A stretch of DNA of 64,000 nucleotides from the NCBI GenBank assembly GCA_023213395.1, contig CM041465.1, positions 122,395,741-122,459,740 on the forward strand. Reading direction: 5' to 3'. Position numbers and translations under genes: made by a program. The notes beneath the pieces are model-generated. The model ran no database searches, had not been told where the DNA came from, and was given only the letters and a program-made list of their open reading frames with translations. This stretch comes from Cycas panzhihuaensis. Lineage: Eukaryota > Cycadophyta. Below, one piece after another: positions 45,866 to 57,955 of the stretch. Every line of letters begins with the position of its first letter. The first letter of the stretch is position 1.

Positions 45866-47120
45866 TCAAGTTAGGAATAAGGTTTTCATTTTCATAACCT
45901 CTTGGTCTTTGTTTTGATCTTGAAAAGGATCATGTGAAATGTTTAGTATGGAGGAAGTTGATGATGCTAGAGAAGATAGACTAGCCACTAATGTTGAAGA
46001 AGATGTTTCTTCCACTATGGTTTTACCTTTGTCAACTTGGATATTTGCAAATGATAGTGATGGATGTGTATAGATTGGTTGGGAGTCACAACTTGTATCC
46101 TCTAGGGCTTTATTATCAGATTCCAAGATTTTGATCAACTATTGAGCATCTCCCCCCCTGAATTTTAGAATCTAGACATCAAATTTAGTAGTATCATTAA
46201 ATCAGTATAAAGGTATCTTGGAGTCAAGTCTGAGTAATTGATCTTTAGTATCTGTAAAGATAGCATCTATGGTGATGATAATTTTACGTTGTGAAGGTAT
46301 AAAAACCTTGTACCTATTTGTTTGCATAGGGTATCCAATAAAGATGGCTTTGAGGGCTCTATCATGGAGCTTATTTCTATATTCCTCCAGAATGTAAGCA
46401 TAACAAGTAGAGCCAAAAATATTAAAGTGGGAGATAGAGGGGGTTTGTCCATACCACATTTCATGTGGAGAGGGGTCGAGCTTGGAGGGACTAACAATGT
46501 TGATGCAATACGCAGTAGTCTAGATAGCCTCAACCCAAAGATAGATAGGGACATTCTTATATACTAACATAACACGAGCCATATTCATGATGGTCCTATT
46601 CATGTGCTCGACAAATCCATTTTACTGGGGTATACCTGCAATAGTGGTCTGATGTTTGATTCCATGTTGACGTAGGTATAATTATAACTCAGTGGATGTG
46701 TACTCGCTACCATTGTTAGTCCTAAGTATTTTGATCTTGAATCCAAATGCATTTTCCACATGGTCCTTGAAAGCTTAAAACATAGAAAATGCCTCATCTT
46801 TCTTTACAAGAAAAGTAAACCATACTTTCTTGGTAAAATCATCAATGAAAGTAATATATTACCACTTATGTTTGACAAAATAGATGGGCATATGACCATA
46901 TATATCTGAGTGTACAAGCTATAAAGGTTGGCTAAATTTCCATTGATTACGAGGAAAGGGTTATCTTTGAGATTTGGCAATGATACATGATTCACATTTG
47001 AAGGGCTTAGAGGAGAGCCTAGGCATACCAGAAAGAGTGGCATATAGTTCTCTTAAATGATCAATTTTGATATGGCCCATATGAGTATCCCATAGGGCCG
47101 CTTATGACAACTTTTAAGGA
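45866..47120 (-). pseudogene. copia C3 integrase and linker
   Basis: The integrase shows LRTNNGSEY (usually RSDNGGEY, so the catalytic Asp is Asn), HGIKHQTTIAGIPQ, NGFVEHMNRTIMNMARVML, and MWYGQTPSISHFNIFGSTCYAYI near 46380-46760. The stretch 46138-45866 is a Ser/Asp-rich linker before RT. Stops separate the pieces. Confidence 0.8.
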
Positions 47121-47825
47121 GTCAAGGTTGTGGTAAAAGTAGAGTTATCATCAACATAGTTAGCTTCAAAGGATGGTGAGCCAATTAGGCAAAAAAGGTT
47201 GCCATTAAGAATTCTAATCATAACCATAGCATTTAAAAGAGGGTGAATGACATAGAGAGTTTGATTATATGCAGTTACACTCAGATCAAAACTACGAGAG
47301 ATAAGGGTAGATAGGGAGAGCAGGTTTTACTTCAAAATAGGAATATATAAAAGTAAGGGTAAAATCTGGAAGGCCTAGGAGTTTCAGGCAAACTGTTCTA
47401 AGTCCTTTAACTAGTTAAGATGATTTGTCGGCCATGTGTACAACACCACATATTTTATGTTGCTCCAATATCCATGATCTAAGATAAAGTATTTAAGGTG
47501 GCACTATTTGCAACTCCAAGTGGCAAAGGCAAAAGTTAATAAGCATAGCCATAATGATCCTCAATATACTTAGTGGACCTATCAACAACATTTGATGAAG
47601 TAGTCCTAATTCCTTGAAGGTATGCATGAGAAAATTGTGTTCCACCAAAAATATCTTCAAAAGAAGTATTATCAACATTATATGCACCATAGCACCGTTG
47701 ATAGCTTAGTAGTTTATTAGTGGCAATTCTATCATTTTTGGCATATTATCCTTTCCTATTACACCTTCGACACATAATTATTTAATTTCTAGTCCCATAA
47801 GAAGTATTGGGCTAGTTGGATTAAT
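47121..47825 (-). pseudogene. copia C3 knuckle, protease and pre-integrase part
   Basis: From 47825 downward: PNTSYGTRN, then a zinc-knuckle remnant MCRRCNRKG..YAKND near 47775-47730, a linker (GGTQFSHAYLQGIRTTS), and a decayed protease site near 47490-47450 (IMDIGAT in one frame, where WIMDSGAT is usual). GAG-pre-integrase remains follow. Confidence 0.65.
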
Positions 47826-49021
47826 CTAAATTTGAATGGAAAAGTAAAAACTTAGTCTAATCGAAACAAATTTAGAACAATATACAATAATGATACATTA
47901 ATTTTGAAATTATTTAAATTTTTCCTAACAAAATTCCTCATGTTTGTGCTCTATTGAGTATGCATAGGTTTGTTACAACATGTTGGGAGAGGAGAAATGA
48001 GTGTTGTGTGCATTTTGGGTTGTTACATACTCTTTAGTACTATTACCAATGATCTATATATGAAGATTTGGTTGTTGTTTAACTAAAAACCCTTTCTTAG
48101 AGAAGATTCCTACCTAGTGTCTTCCTTGGACTGCTACAACTAGTTTTCTTCTTCCCTTGGCTACAACTAAGCCTTCTTGGACTCCTTTAATGCCCCCATG
48201 AATAGATTTGGGTGCTTTTCTATTGCTTCTTCTGTGTGTTTTTTCTTGCATGTCTTTTTCTTCTGTTTCTCCTACGTAGTTTTTAGTCTTCGAGTCGTTC
48301 TTCTTCTTTAGAAAGTTATTTTGTATTAACTCCCTGTGATTCTTGCTCCTCTTACTGTGTTTACAGTTAAGCATCCTTCTACCCTTTCTTGAAGAAATCT
48401 GGGTAGTTTTAACCCTGCCATATATATTTCTTTTCTTAAACAGTTTTCCTATTTTAGTTTTTTAACTAACATTTAATTGGTTGAAAAACTAACTTAAATC
48501 CATTTAATTAAGGGTTTTCTTTCTTCTATTATATAAAGAATATATGTACAATCATCCTCCTAAAATTTCGTGTGAAACGGACTCCTTTTTTCTCATCAAA
48601 ATTGTGTTCATTTTTCTATTTTTCTATTTTTTCATTTTTCAAGTTGCACTTATAGGCTTAAGGTTGCACCAATAGGCTTCAAGTTGCACTTCCAGGTTGC
48701 ACCAACAAGCTTCAAGTTGCACTTACATACTTTCTTGTTGCACTTTTAGACCTCTTGGTTACACTCGTAGTCTACTTGGTTGCACTTGTAGACCACTTAG
48801 TTACACTTGTAGTCCACTTGGTTACACTTATAGACCACTTGGTTGCACTTGTAGCCCATTTGGTTCCACTTGGTTTACATTTTTTAAGTATCTCAATGGC
48901 ATTTTTCTACTAAATAAAGGTTACAAACATAAAAATTAAATATTAACAAGGCATTTTATACTTATTTTAAAGAGTATTATGAAATTAAAGATCCAAAAAT
49001 AGATTATGGATTGTTTCTAAT
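47826..49021. other. unidentified ~1.2 kb insertion between C3 gag and knuckle
   Basis: Coding sequence stops at both edges and no coding similarity exists inside. Possible 8-bp flanks CTAAATTT (47824-47831) and CTAGATTT (about 49022-49030) differ by one base, which would fit a hAT-type duplication, but I see no terminal inverted repeats. It carries the minisatellite at 48641-48880 and a T-rich stretch before it. It may be a non-autonomous transposon. Confidence 0.5.
48641..48880 (+). repeat. 21-bp minisatellite (GTTGCACTTGTAGACCACTTG-like)
   Basis: About eleven imperfect units of a 21-bp word, for example TTGCACTTGTAGACCACTTGG, with the best units at 48770-48860 and more diverged ones to the left. 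It makes an open frame of 80 codons (48697-48939) that only reflects the repeat. Confidence 0.85.
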
Positions 49022-49882
49022 TACTAGATTTGGGTCTAGGTTGATTATTTTGGCCTTGGCCTTGAGATTGTTTTTGTTGGAGTTGAGGAGCCTGTTGACC
49101 AAGAGGACGTTGTCCTTATTATCTGCCTCTGCCTCTTCCACGAGAATTACCATCTCTACGAGAGTATTGACTTTGATTTTTGGGATAACAAAGATCTTCT
49201 TCCACTTCAAAAGTAGCATAAGCTAGATTAGATGTAGTGGCAAAGTCAGTATCAAAGGTCTTATCAAATTCAATGAACTTCTCAGTAAGAGCCTCAAAGT
49301 TTAGGGTCTTCAAAGTGCCACTAGATTGAAGGCTTTCTAGTAGATTTTTATAATTTGGGATATGGAGACATGATTGAATCAAAAAGTCCCATGTAATGCA
49401 TTGATTTTTAAAATCTTTATTAATGGCTTGCTTAATTAGATGAAGGAGATTAATTGTCTCACTTACATGTCCTTTCTGTATTTTTTTTTTTTTCATCTTC
49501 AGCACTAAGTGAACAAATTCTAAGTCTAATTTAGTGTTAAAGTTCTTCTTAAGAACTTTAAGAACTTTCCATGCTATATCATGTATAGCTTCATCAATGA
49601 GATTATGTAGGGAATAATCAGTGACAAGAAGTATCCCTATATGGATTTTATCATCATCAAGTTCCCATTAGCATTTAGCTGCAACTTCAATGAGAGCAGT
49701 TGGAGCACATCCTCCAAAAGTAGCTAAGGTAGCTATAGCTACAATAAATAGTGTAGGTTGTAAGTGATCCCTCTAAAGACCTTCATACTTTGCAATATTT
49801 TTGACACCAATGAACCACATCCTAATTTTCTTTCCTTTTAAGAATACAGTTCACATTTTACTTGAATTGCGAAGACATGGTG
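49020..49882 (-). pseudogene. copia C3 gag
   Basis: From the ATG at about 49882 the frame reads MSSQFK, stop, then MWFIGVKNIAKYEG, VLKKNFNTKLDLEFVHLVLKMKKKK, and the open block 49505-49119 (HLIKQAINKDFKNQCITWDFLIQS, LESLQSSGTLKTLNFEALTEKF). It ends in the RGRGRGR-rich basic part that precedes the knuckle. This is a normal copia gag layout. Four or more stops lie in the first third. Confidence 0.8.
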
Positions 49883-50744
49883 TCTTTTTAGAAGGGAAGA
49901 AATGAATAAGAGACTATAAAAGTAATGGTAATAAATGACCAATCACTGTTTATAAATAGGAGATATAATGAAGCAGTGTAGCAGAAGGAAGAAGAATGAG
50001 AATGGTTTCTCAAAGATGAAGGGAGTAACTTAGAGAAAAGTCACCAACACTTGTGACAAATATTAACCTAATGTAGCAAGAATATGAGAAGTACTATGAT
50101 GAAAATTGGCCACTAACACTTATGGAAATATTAACCTGATATAGTAGGAATATGAGAAGCACTATAATTGTGATTACACTATGGATTACTTTTTAGAAAT
50201 AAGTGATCAATATACAAGATTATAGGCCAATGTAGAAGCTGGCATCATTAGGTGTACATAACTTGAAACTCAAATGTAGGATGCATAATCAACCCAATAA
50301 CCTCTAACTTATGTCTAACATATAATTGAGGTTGTTAATGGGATGCCTAGGCTTCTAGTAGAATTAAGTTTGCCTTCACTCGCAATACCCATAATTGCAC
50401 TTGATGATGAAATCCTAGTCACAATTGAGCCCAAGTACTCCCAATCCTCACCCAGTTCACCAATGAGCATTTATATGCCTCCTCTAAAGAGTGGTACATA
50501 CATACTAATGGCTATGATGGATATTGTATTAGGTATATTTTAATATTATATTTAAAGTTTTAGTTTTTCTACTTAGTTATCAAGATGATTCTTGATTGAG
50601 GCATGATGGTATGGCTAACCAAACCTCACCAATATTCTGGTTCAGTCTAGTCGCAACTTGAAACCCACACCTCCTTTATGGCATGATATTCTGCCAACCA
50701 AGGTATCTCAACCTTGGCGAGTATGTGAACAGGTACAAGATGGT
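49883..50744 (-). other. C3 leader, part next to gag
   Basis: No coding content is recognisable. A 66-codon plus-strand frame at 50343-50543 has no known motif. The other part of the leader lies beyond C4 at 57960-58641. Confidence 0.4.
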
Positions 50745-50758
50745 AGAAAATAATGCAT

Positions 50759-51202
50759 GTAATACATTCCTTTTAGAAAGAGTGAAAAGATTATTAAATT
50801 TGTATCAAACGTATATATAAATGAAAATAGAATGCTTGCTTGGAGTGCTTACTTGGAGTGTCTTTAGAGTGCTTACTTGAAGTGATTTTGGAGTGTTGAA
50901 ATGTAATGCTAATAAGTAAGTGAGAAAACCAGATATTTCTCTGATCAAATTATTTTTTTACTCACTTTTATCATGGTCTTTTAAACCTTATAAAAGAAGG
51001 AAGAAAATTTCTTCACTTTTTTTTTTTTTAAATACAAAAAAAAAAAAAATAGTCTTCATTAAAACAACAATAACTTTCTCCTATGATAACGAAATTAATT
51101 TTTGTGCTACAAACTAGACTTCGAGATTCATCTTCAGGAAGTGGAATTAGGTCCAAGTGAGTTTTGGAAAAAAAAATTCAGTCTTGCAAAGTTAAGAGAA
51201 TA
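50759..51202 (+). repeat. 450-bp direct repeat, copy A1 (left of C4)
   Basis: This copy matches 57519-57955 at roughly 93% by eye (about 30 differences). It contains GCTTGCTTGGAGTGCTTACTTGGAGTG sub-repeats near 50835-50890 and a T/A run near 51020-51050. It ends exactly where the C4 LTR begins. Confidence 0.85.
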
Positions 51203-51540
51203 TGAAATCATACACAAATGTTCTCAACTGCAGGATCTTTAACCATACACAACAAGCAATAAATTGAAAATACAGAAAACAAATACACAGAACACGTGAT
51301 ATACGTGAGAAATCCTTTTAGGAAAAAACCCACCATAAAAGGATCCTCAAGGGATCGGTGATTATTACATAATGAACTTGGATGATTGAATGCACAAGGC
51401 CTCAAGGCATATATACTCTCCAAGAGGTGTCACCCGTTTAGGGTTGTGACCCTCCGAATAAATTGCACCTTTTCGCTCACACCTTTTCACATAATTAAAC
51501 CACATTAATATTAATTAAGTGGCTTAATAATTAACTGCCA
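51203..51540 (-). repeat. 3' LTR of C4
   Basis: Exact length match with 57169-57506. The differences are mostly transitions. The polypurine tract AAAGGGGGATG (minus strand, about 51543-51555) borders it at the upper side. Confidence 0.92.
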
Positions 51541-51630
51541 TGTAAACATCCCCCTTTAATATGAATATGGGGAATCTGCAATGTGCAGCAGTTGAGCTAT
51601 CACGAAGGCTGGGACTATCCTGCAACTTCT

Positions 51631-53735
51631 TTATCCTTGTTTATACATTCCCCCCTTAAGGATAACATTGGTGAGTCCTAATCTGGTACGCATCTTCGTG
51701 AATTAGTCTTTAATGAGTAGCTTGGTAAACATGTCTGTAAGTTGTAATTCACTCAAACAATAGTCAACCTACAGTTTCCCTAGCTTGATCAGCTCACGAA
51801 TATAATGGTGCTGAATCTCGATATGCTTTGTACGCGCATGAAACTCTAGATTCTTCGATAGATGAATGGTACTCTAATTATCAACAAAGAGAATCAGATA
51901 TCCATTGGAAATGCCAAGAAATTCCAAGAGACCTTGTAACCATACTGTTTCTTTCGTACTAGCACTGAGTCCTTGATATTCTACTACTGTAGAAGATAGC
52001 GCCACTGTCTGTTGCTTCTTCAACTGCCATGAAATAAATCCATTGCCAATACTAAATATGTATTCAGCAGTGAACTTCCAATCATCAGAATCTCCTCCCT
52101 AATTAGCATCTGTATAGTCATGCAACCTGATCTTCTCACCTCTACGGTATTCAAGACCAAAATTGATTCTTCCCTTTAGATATCTCAAAATCTGCTTTGC
52201 TTCCACCAAATGAGGCTCCTGTGGATTCTACATATAGCGGGAAAACAATCCAACAACGTATGCAATATCTGGCCTGGTGTGAGTCAAATAAATGAGACTC
52301 CCTACCAACTGACGATACTTTGTGCTATCTACAGAAGGTTGGGCCATATCTTTCTACAATCTTGCACCTTTAACACATAGTGTTATAATAAGTTTGCAGT
52401 GCTACATCCCAAATCTCTCTAGTAAGTTCTTCACATACTGTGACTACAACAACACGATCCTATCTTCCATCTGCCTGATCTAAATGCCCAAGAAATAGTG
52501 AAGTTTTCCAAGATCCGTCATGTCAAATGAAGCTCCCAAATTGGATTTGACTTCGGCTATAGCCTTGCCATGATTACTGCCAATGATTAAATCATCCACA
52601 TACACCATGCAAGCAACTATAGAAGTCCTTCTTCTTTTAATATACAGGTTTAGGTCGAGTTCTGAAATTTCAAAACCTTCAGCTTTCAACTTGGCATCCA
52701 TCTTCTTATACCAAGTACGGGGTGCTTATTTCAGGCCATAGATTGATTTCTTCAAACGGCAAACAAGATGCTCCTGGCCATCCTTAATGAATCCCAGAGG
52801 CTGTGACATGTATATCTCCTCCTTTATATCCCCATTAAGGAATGTGGACTTAATGCCCATCTAGTGTAACTCCCAATCTAATGCAGTTGCTAAGGAAATG
52901 AGTAAGCAGACTGTTGTCATTTTGGAGACTGGTGCAAACGTTTTCTCATAGTCAATTCCTTCTTTCTGCTTAAATCCCTGTGCAACAAGTCTGGCCTTAT
53001 ACTTGTCCACCTCTCCATTGGAGTGAAACTTTATCTTATAGACCCACTTGCATCTAATAAGATTCTTCAACGAAGGTAGTGGAACCAAATCCCACGTATC
53101 ATTCTTCATCAAAGAACCATACTCTTCCTCCATTGTAGCTCTCGATCGTGGATCTCCTTTCGCTTCAGCGAATGAATCAAGATCACTGGAGTCATTGGTG
53201 TCAACCAGCAGAGTTCGACTGGCATGTTGACTTCTAGTTTGTCTATCATCAGTAAGGGTTTGCATCACCATACCAAAATCTTTAAGAGTTTTCCTTACCC
53301 ATAAAGGTATAGAAGGACCCGTTGCTAGAGGTACTTCTACTTGTGGCGGTTCCTTACTATTATGCGTCCCACTTGGTCTTGCTTCCTCAGGTGTAACAAC
53401 GATTGGCTCATTGTCCTCTTCACTTGAAGAATCTGGGAATGGGAGAAGGGGAGGATAAAAGGGTTCCTCTGATGCTCTTTCAGCATGATAGGTCGATGAC
53501 TCGTCAAATTTAACATCCTAACTAACCACAATCTTCTCCCCCTTGTGGATCCCATAGTTTGTAGGCTTTGTTCTCTGTACAATACCCCATGAATATGCAC
53601 TTCAAACTCTTTCAATCCAACTTCTTACGGGTATCATCAGGGATGTGGGCATACATTATACACCTAAACATTCTCAAATGGCTAATGGTAGGCTTCTGAC
53701 TGGTCCATTTCTCTTTAGGGGTTATACTGCGAACT
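51631..53735 (-). pseudogene. copia C4 RT and RNase H
   Basis: RT: WDLVPLPSLKNLIRCKWVYKIK and YKARLVAQGFKQKEGIDYEKTFAPV (53271-52861), MVYVDDLIIGS with intact catalytic Asps (52701-52480), and FDMTDLGKLHYFLGI. RNase H: DYTDAN, ALSSTVVEYQGLS (Glu kept), LFVDN, HARTKHIEIQHHYIRELI and LQLTDMFTKLL. It ends at TAA 51633-51631. A second purine tract, AAGGGGGGAATG, overlaps the last codons. Stops lie between the blocks. Confidence 0.9.
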
Positions 53736-53737
53736 AC

Positions 53738-54700
53738 CTAAGTGGGTACCCGATTTAAAATATAAACAGCAGTCGCCATAGCTTCTGCCCAAAACTTCAA
53801 TGGCATGTTTTTAGCATGCACCATACACCTCACCATCTCCATCATGGTACAGTTCTTTCTTTCAGTAACTCCATTCCATTGTGGGGAATATGGGACTATA
53901 AACTCCCGCTTTATACCATGGTTATGGTAGAACTGATTAAATGCATTATTGTCATATTCCTTACTATTATCACTTCGTAAAGTTTTTATTTTCTTATCAC
54001 TTTCATTTTCAACCATCGCTTTCCACTCACAGAAGTAATCAAATACGTCTGACTTGTTCTTGAGAAAATAAACCTAGGCTTTCTTGGTGTAATCATCCAC
54101 AAACACAAGCGTATATCAAGCTCCTGATATCGAAGGATTTGGGAGTGGTCCCATAATGTCTGAGTGTACAAGCTCCAGCTTCTCCTTGGCTCTCTAGGTG
54201 TTATCCTGAGCAAAAGGATAGCGATGATGCTTACCATATATGCATCCTTCGCATACACCATTTGAGCAGGTAACTGGCGGCAGTCCTTCCACCATCTTCA
54301 ACCTCTTCAGTAGTGCAATACTCCTATAATTAAGGTGCCCAAGGCAATTGTGCCACAATTTACTTTCATCATCCGCACTAGCAACAAAGGCATAGGACTT
54401 CTTCTAAGATTAAAACTTTTCAAACACCCATAAGTTGTCCTTGACTTTCCTAGTAGCTATGACAGTAAAGTTCTATTGTGGGTCCTTTATCAGGCACTTA
54501 TCATCATAGAGCTCTATTTTCATACCTTGTTTGCAGATCTCCCAAGCAGATAGAAGGTTTAACTACATCTTGGGTACATAATATACCCCGAAAAACTTTC
54601 CTCCTGCAATGGAAATGTCACCGATACCATCTACCAGCAACATGCAAGCATCTCCAAGAACGATCTCAACACCACTTTGATTTGCCTTTAATATATCAAA
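53738..54700 (-). pseudogene. copia C4 integrase
   Basis: An HHCC finger (HNCLGHLNYRSI, then CEGCIYGKHHRYPF) is followed by Asp in HSDIMGPL, Asp in TLRSDNSKEYD and Glu in GVTERKNCTM, so the catalytic triad is present. The AEAMATAVYILNRVPT block ends at a stop at 53738-53740. The 54016-53738 frame is fully open. Confidence 0.9.
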
Positions 54701-55615
54701 GTTTTGCCTTTGGTAAGAGATGTGCTTCTGCACTCCAGAATCCAGTACCCAAAAGTCTCTCCAATCTATTTTGGCTAATAAGGTCTGTGCTCGGATGCAA
54801 TGAGCAACAACATTCTTTCCTTTATCATCCTGGTTACCTTTGTATTTGTCATGACGTTTGAACCAATAGTTCTTTTCGTGATGACCATCCTTCTTGCAAT
54901 AATTGCACTTTCCATTAAACTTCTTATCATCTTGGGAGCTTTCTCAAGACCGTTGTGTGATCTTCTCCTCCTTAGGGGCCTCCTTCCTCTAAGATTTCAT
55001 GGCTAAGGCCTGACTTAAACTAGAACCTCTAAGCAAACCATGATGTTTGAGCTTAGCATCCTCCACTAGAATTAGGTTTTTGAACCCATCAAAAGTTTCT
55101 GCCTCTGTCACTTCATCTCTACCGTAAATGGTCTGGAATGTGGCGAACGCAGTGGGTAACTTTGACATGATTATCGCAAATAAGAGCGCATCATCAATTG
55201 AGTTCTACTTTAGTTCTTCTAGCTTGTTCTTCAAGTCGATTATTTTATTTAGATTGGAGCTGATATTATTCTCATCTTCAACTTTTGAATTGAGTAATTC
55301 CAACATCAGAGCAAGACGTCTATTCATCTTCTTCTTCTCAAATGTATCACACAACTTCGTCCAAATCTTGGCTAGGTCATCTAGATTATGAACTAGAGCC
55401 CTCTGGTCCGGCACCAATGAGAGTTTCAGTAATCCAACAGCCATATATTGCTTCTCTTCAAGTTTGATACGCTCCTTATGGTCAAGTGGGACAGAATCAA
55501 GCTTTGCCTTAGTAATTCCCTAGAGTTGGTTCACCATCAAAATAAAATCCATATTAGTCTTCCATTCACTGAAATTATTACCGTTGAAGATAACCTTAGG
55601 CATAAGCTTCTCCAT
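54701..55615 (-). pseudogene. copia C4 gag, knuckle and protease
   Basis: From ATG 55615: MEKLMPKVIFNGNNFSEWKTNM, a stop, then the open block 55444-55205 (GLLKLSLVPDQRALVHNLD, LALMLELLNSKVEDENNI). After a stop comes ALLFAIIMSKLPTAF, then the knuckle CNYCKKDGHHEKNYW (last Cys missing) near 54907-54860. The protease follows at DFWVLDSGVQKHIS (usual DSGAS/T) near 54740. Confidence 0.85.
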
Positions 55616-57137
55616 CTCGAATATCTGGCTACAATATGAAGTACACGACACTAAACGAACATATTAAGGACAAAAATGCACCCTCATGACCTCCTCTGCT
55701 TCACGAGCACGCTTCCAAAGGGTCCCAACATGAACTATACCCACTTTATGTGAGTCATCAACTATTTTTCTCCCCTTATCCATCAACAAACGACCTTAAA
55801 TAGTCATTAAATGTCACACCCGACACTCAAAACGACTAAAAAACAAGTGGTTCAATACAAAGATGGCTCCACATAAGGACGGTACACAGTCTCCAAGCCA
55901 AAAAATCATAAAAAAACTTCTTGATTTACACTCGAAACAGCTCAAGGACACATCAAGTATCTCTCACTATTGACGTGCATCAATGGTTCAAAGGACTTTT
56001 ATAAAGTTGAATTGAGATTGGAATATGCCAAAAGGCATATTTTAAAAGTGACGACTTTTCAAGGAACTCATGTCTTTTTAACTTAAGTCACATACTTAAG
56101 TATCCTCCAAAAGTCACACTACTTGAGGAGAGGGACATGGCTGTTCAACACACCTGCTGCTCTATGCGCTATCACCAAGTGGTTTATATCATCCGTATGG
56201 CTGGTAAGGCTTCAACGCAGCTAAGACATGTTTGTTGAGTACTTGGACAGCCTCTAAACAACCACAGTTATTAATAAACTAGCATACAAAGCACCTAGCC
56301 AAGAGGAAATACACCCAGCCTCCTTGGGTCAGCACCAAAATAGACCTTAATAGGCAAATATCCCCCTTGAAAATGACCAAGCCAGCTTCTAAAGGTGCTC
56401 GGACGCCAAGAAAACAACTCAGCCAGTCCTAGATAGTCACAAAGAGCGTTTAGCCAGTCCTAAAAGGATCCAAAACAATAGCAAATCGGCCCAGCCAGCT
56501 TTCAAACATGCCCAGGCATGTTAATAAATGCCTAGCTAGCCTCTATATGGCTGTTTTAGGCTTTATATATATACACAAGTCTCTAAAATCCTCACAAATA
56601 CAAAAAAAATAATGAAAATAACCTTTTACTATTGTAAACTTCAACCCAACACTTATATTTAAATAGAAAACAACCAATTTAGCCTTTAATCATGTCCATT
56701 GGTGCTTACATAAAGGTTTGATAGCAAACAGTACCAAAAATGACCCCTTTTTTATCGATTTTTATGGTATTTTGATGAGGAATATAGTAAACTTATATGT
56801 ATATATGCTTGGCTATCCTTAAAGTTGATGAATCACCATCAATGCATATTCTTCTCACTTGAATCACTTTAACAGATCATCAACCAGCTTTGGATAACCC
56901 CCAACGAGCCAATTCCAACCACAAATGTGGTCTTCATGCCTGAATACTGACTCTAATAATCCTTACACTTCGTTGAATAGTGATCTCCACCGCTTTAACC
57001 ACCATTGATTTGTTGTGCCTACTTCTGCACAATGTTGGGGTTGATGAATCCTCAAGACTTGTCTTAGGTTAGACGGCTTCACTTGGTAACCAACGATCAC
57101 ACCACCCTGCTCACCGTCAAGCTTCAACTGTGCATGA
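55616..57137 (-). other. C4 5' leader
   Basis: About 1.5 kb between the PBS and gag, unusually long for copia. No frame of 60 codons is open on either strand. It contains repeated TAGCCAG(C/T)CC and CCAGCC words at about 56300-56550 on the plus strand. Any further insertion here is not recognised. Confidence 0.45.
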
Positions 57138-57156
57138 CCTTATTGCTCTGATACCA
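57138..57156 (-). promoter_or_regulatory. primer-binding site of C4
   Basis: On the minus strand TGGTATCAGAGCAATAAGG begins 12 bp after the 5' LTR. It is a perfect TGGTATCAGAGC Met-tRNA site. Confidence 0.92.
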
Positions 57157-57168
57157 TGTTCAAGAACA

Positions 57169-57506
57169 TGAAATCATACATAGATGTTCTCAACCGCAGG
57201 ATCTTTAACCATATATAGCAAGCAACAAATTAAAAATATGAAAAACAGATGCACATAACATAGGATATATGGGGAAAACCCTTTTGGGAAAAAACCCACC
57301 ATAAAAGGATCCTCAAGGGATCATTGATTATTACACAATAAATTTGGATGATTGAATACACAAGGCTTCAAGGCATATATACTCTCCAAGAGATGTCACC
57401 CATTTAGGGTTGCGACCCTCTGAATAAATCACACCTTTTTACTCACACTTTTTCACATAATTAAACCACATTAACATTAATTAAGTGGCTTAATAATTAA
57501 CTGCCA
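57169..57506 (-). repeat. 5' LTR of C4
   Basis: Partner of 51203-51540. It is followed on the plus strand by CGCTAATAG and copy A2 of the flanking repeat, with no target-site duplication. Confidence 0.92.
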
Positions 57507-57518
57507 CGCTAATAGTAA

Positions 57519-57955
57519 TGCATTCTTTTTAGGAAGAGTGAAAAGATTATCAAATTTGCATCAAACGTATATATAACTGAAAATAGAATGCTTGCTTGGA
57601 GTGCTTACTTAGAGTGTCTTTAGAGTGCTTACTTGAAGTGATTTTGGAGTGTTGAAATGTAATGCTAATAAGTAAGTAAGGAAACTAGATATTTCTCTGA
57701 TCAAAGTGTTTTTTTACTCACTTTTATAATGGGCTTTTAAGCCTTATAAAAGAAGGAAGAAAATTTCTTCACTTTTTTTTTTTTTAATACAAAAAAAAAA
57801 TAGTCTTCATTAAAATAGTAATAACTTTCTCCTATGATAATGAAATTGATTTTTTGTATTGTAAACTAGACTTCGAGATTCATCTTCAGAAAGTGGAATC
57901 AGGTCCAAGTAAGTTTTGGAAAAAATTTTGCAGTCTTGCAAAGTTAAGAGAATAT
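57519..57955 (+). repeat. 450-bp direct repeat, copy A2 (right of C4)
   Basis: Same sequence as A1 at 50759-51202, in the same direction. It continues past the A1 end into a diverged related unit at about 57990-58140 (ACAACAATAACTTTCTCATACGAT.. against AACAATAACTTTCTCCTATGAT..), so the original C3 leader already held tandem units of this kind. Confidence 0.85.

Larger units (their letters stand above)
51203..57506 (-). mobile_element. copia C4, flanked by repeat A instead of a TSD
   Basis: This 6.30 kb Ty1/copia element has two 338-bp LTRs (51203-51540 and 57169-57506, TGAAATCA..CTGCCA), an intact PBS and a polypurine tract. gag-pol (55615 to 51631) is the best preserved of the copia copies but still has stops. 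The bases flanking it (GAATA and CGCTA) do not match. About 40 LTR differences were counted (about 12%), more than in its host C3. Confidence 0.9.

Noticed and set aside
48641-48880. Possible CRISPR array
   Set aside because: The 21-bp units follow one another directly with no unique spacers, and the context is a plant nuclear retrotransposon, so it is a minisatellite.
50759-57955. Repeats A1 and A2 as LTRs of one outer element
   Set aside because: They lack TG..CA ends, have no PBS or PPT of their own, and the only sequence between them is C4 plus about 10 bp. A duplication is the better reading.
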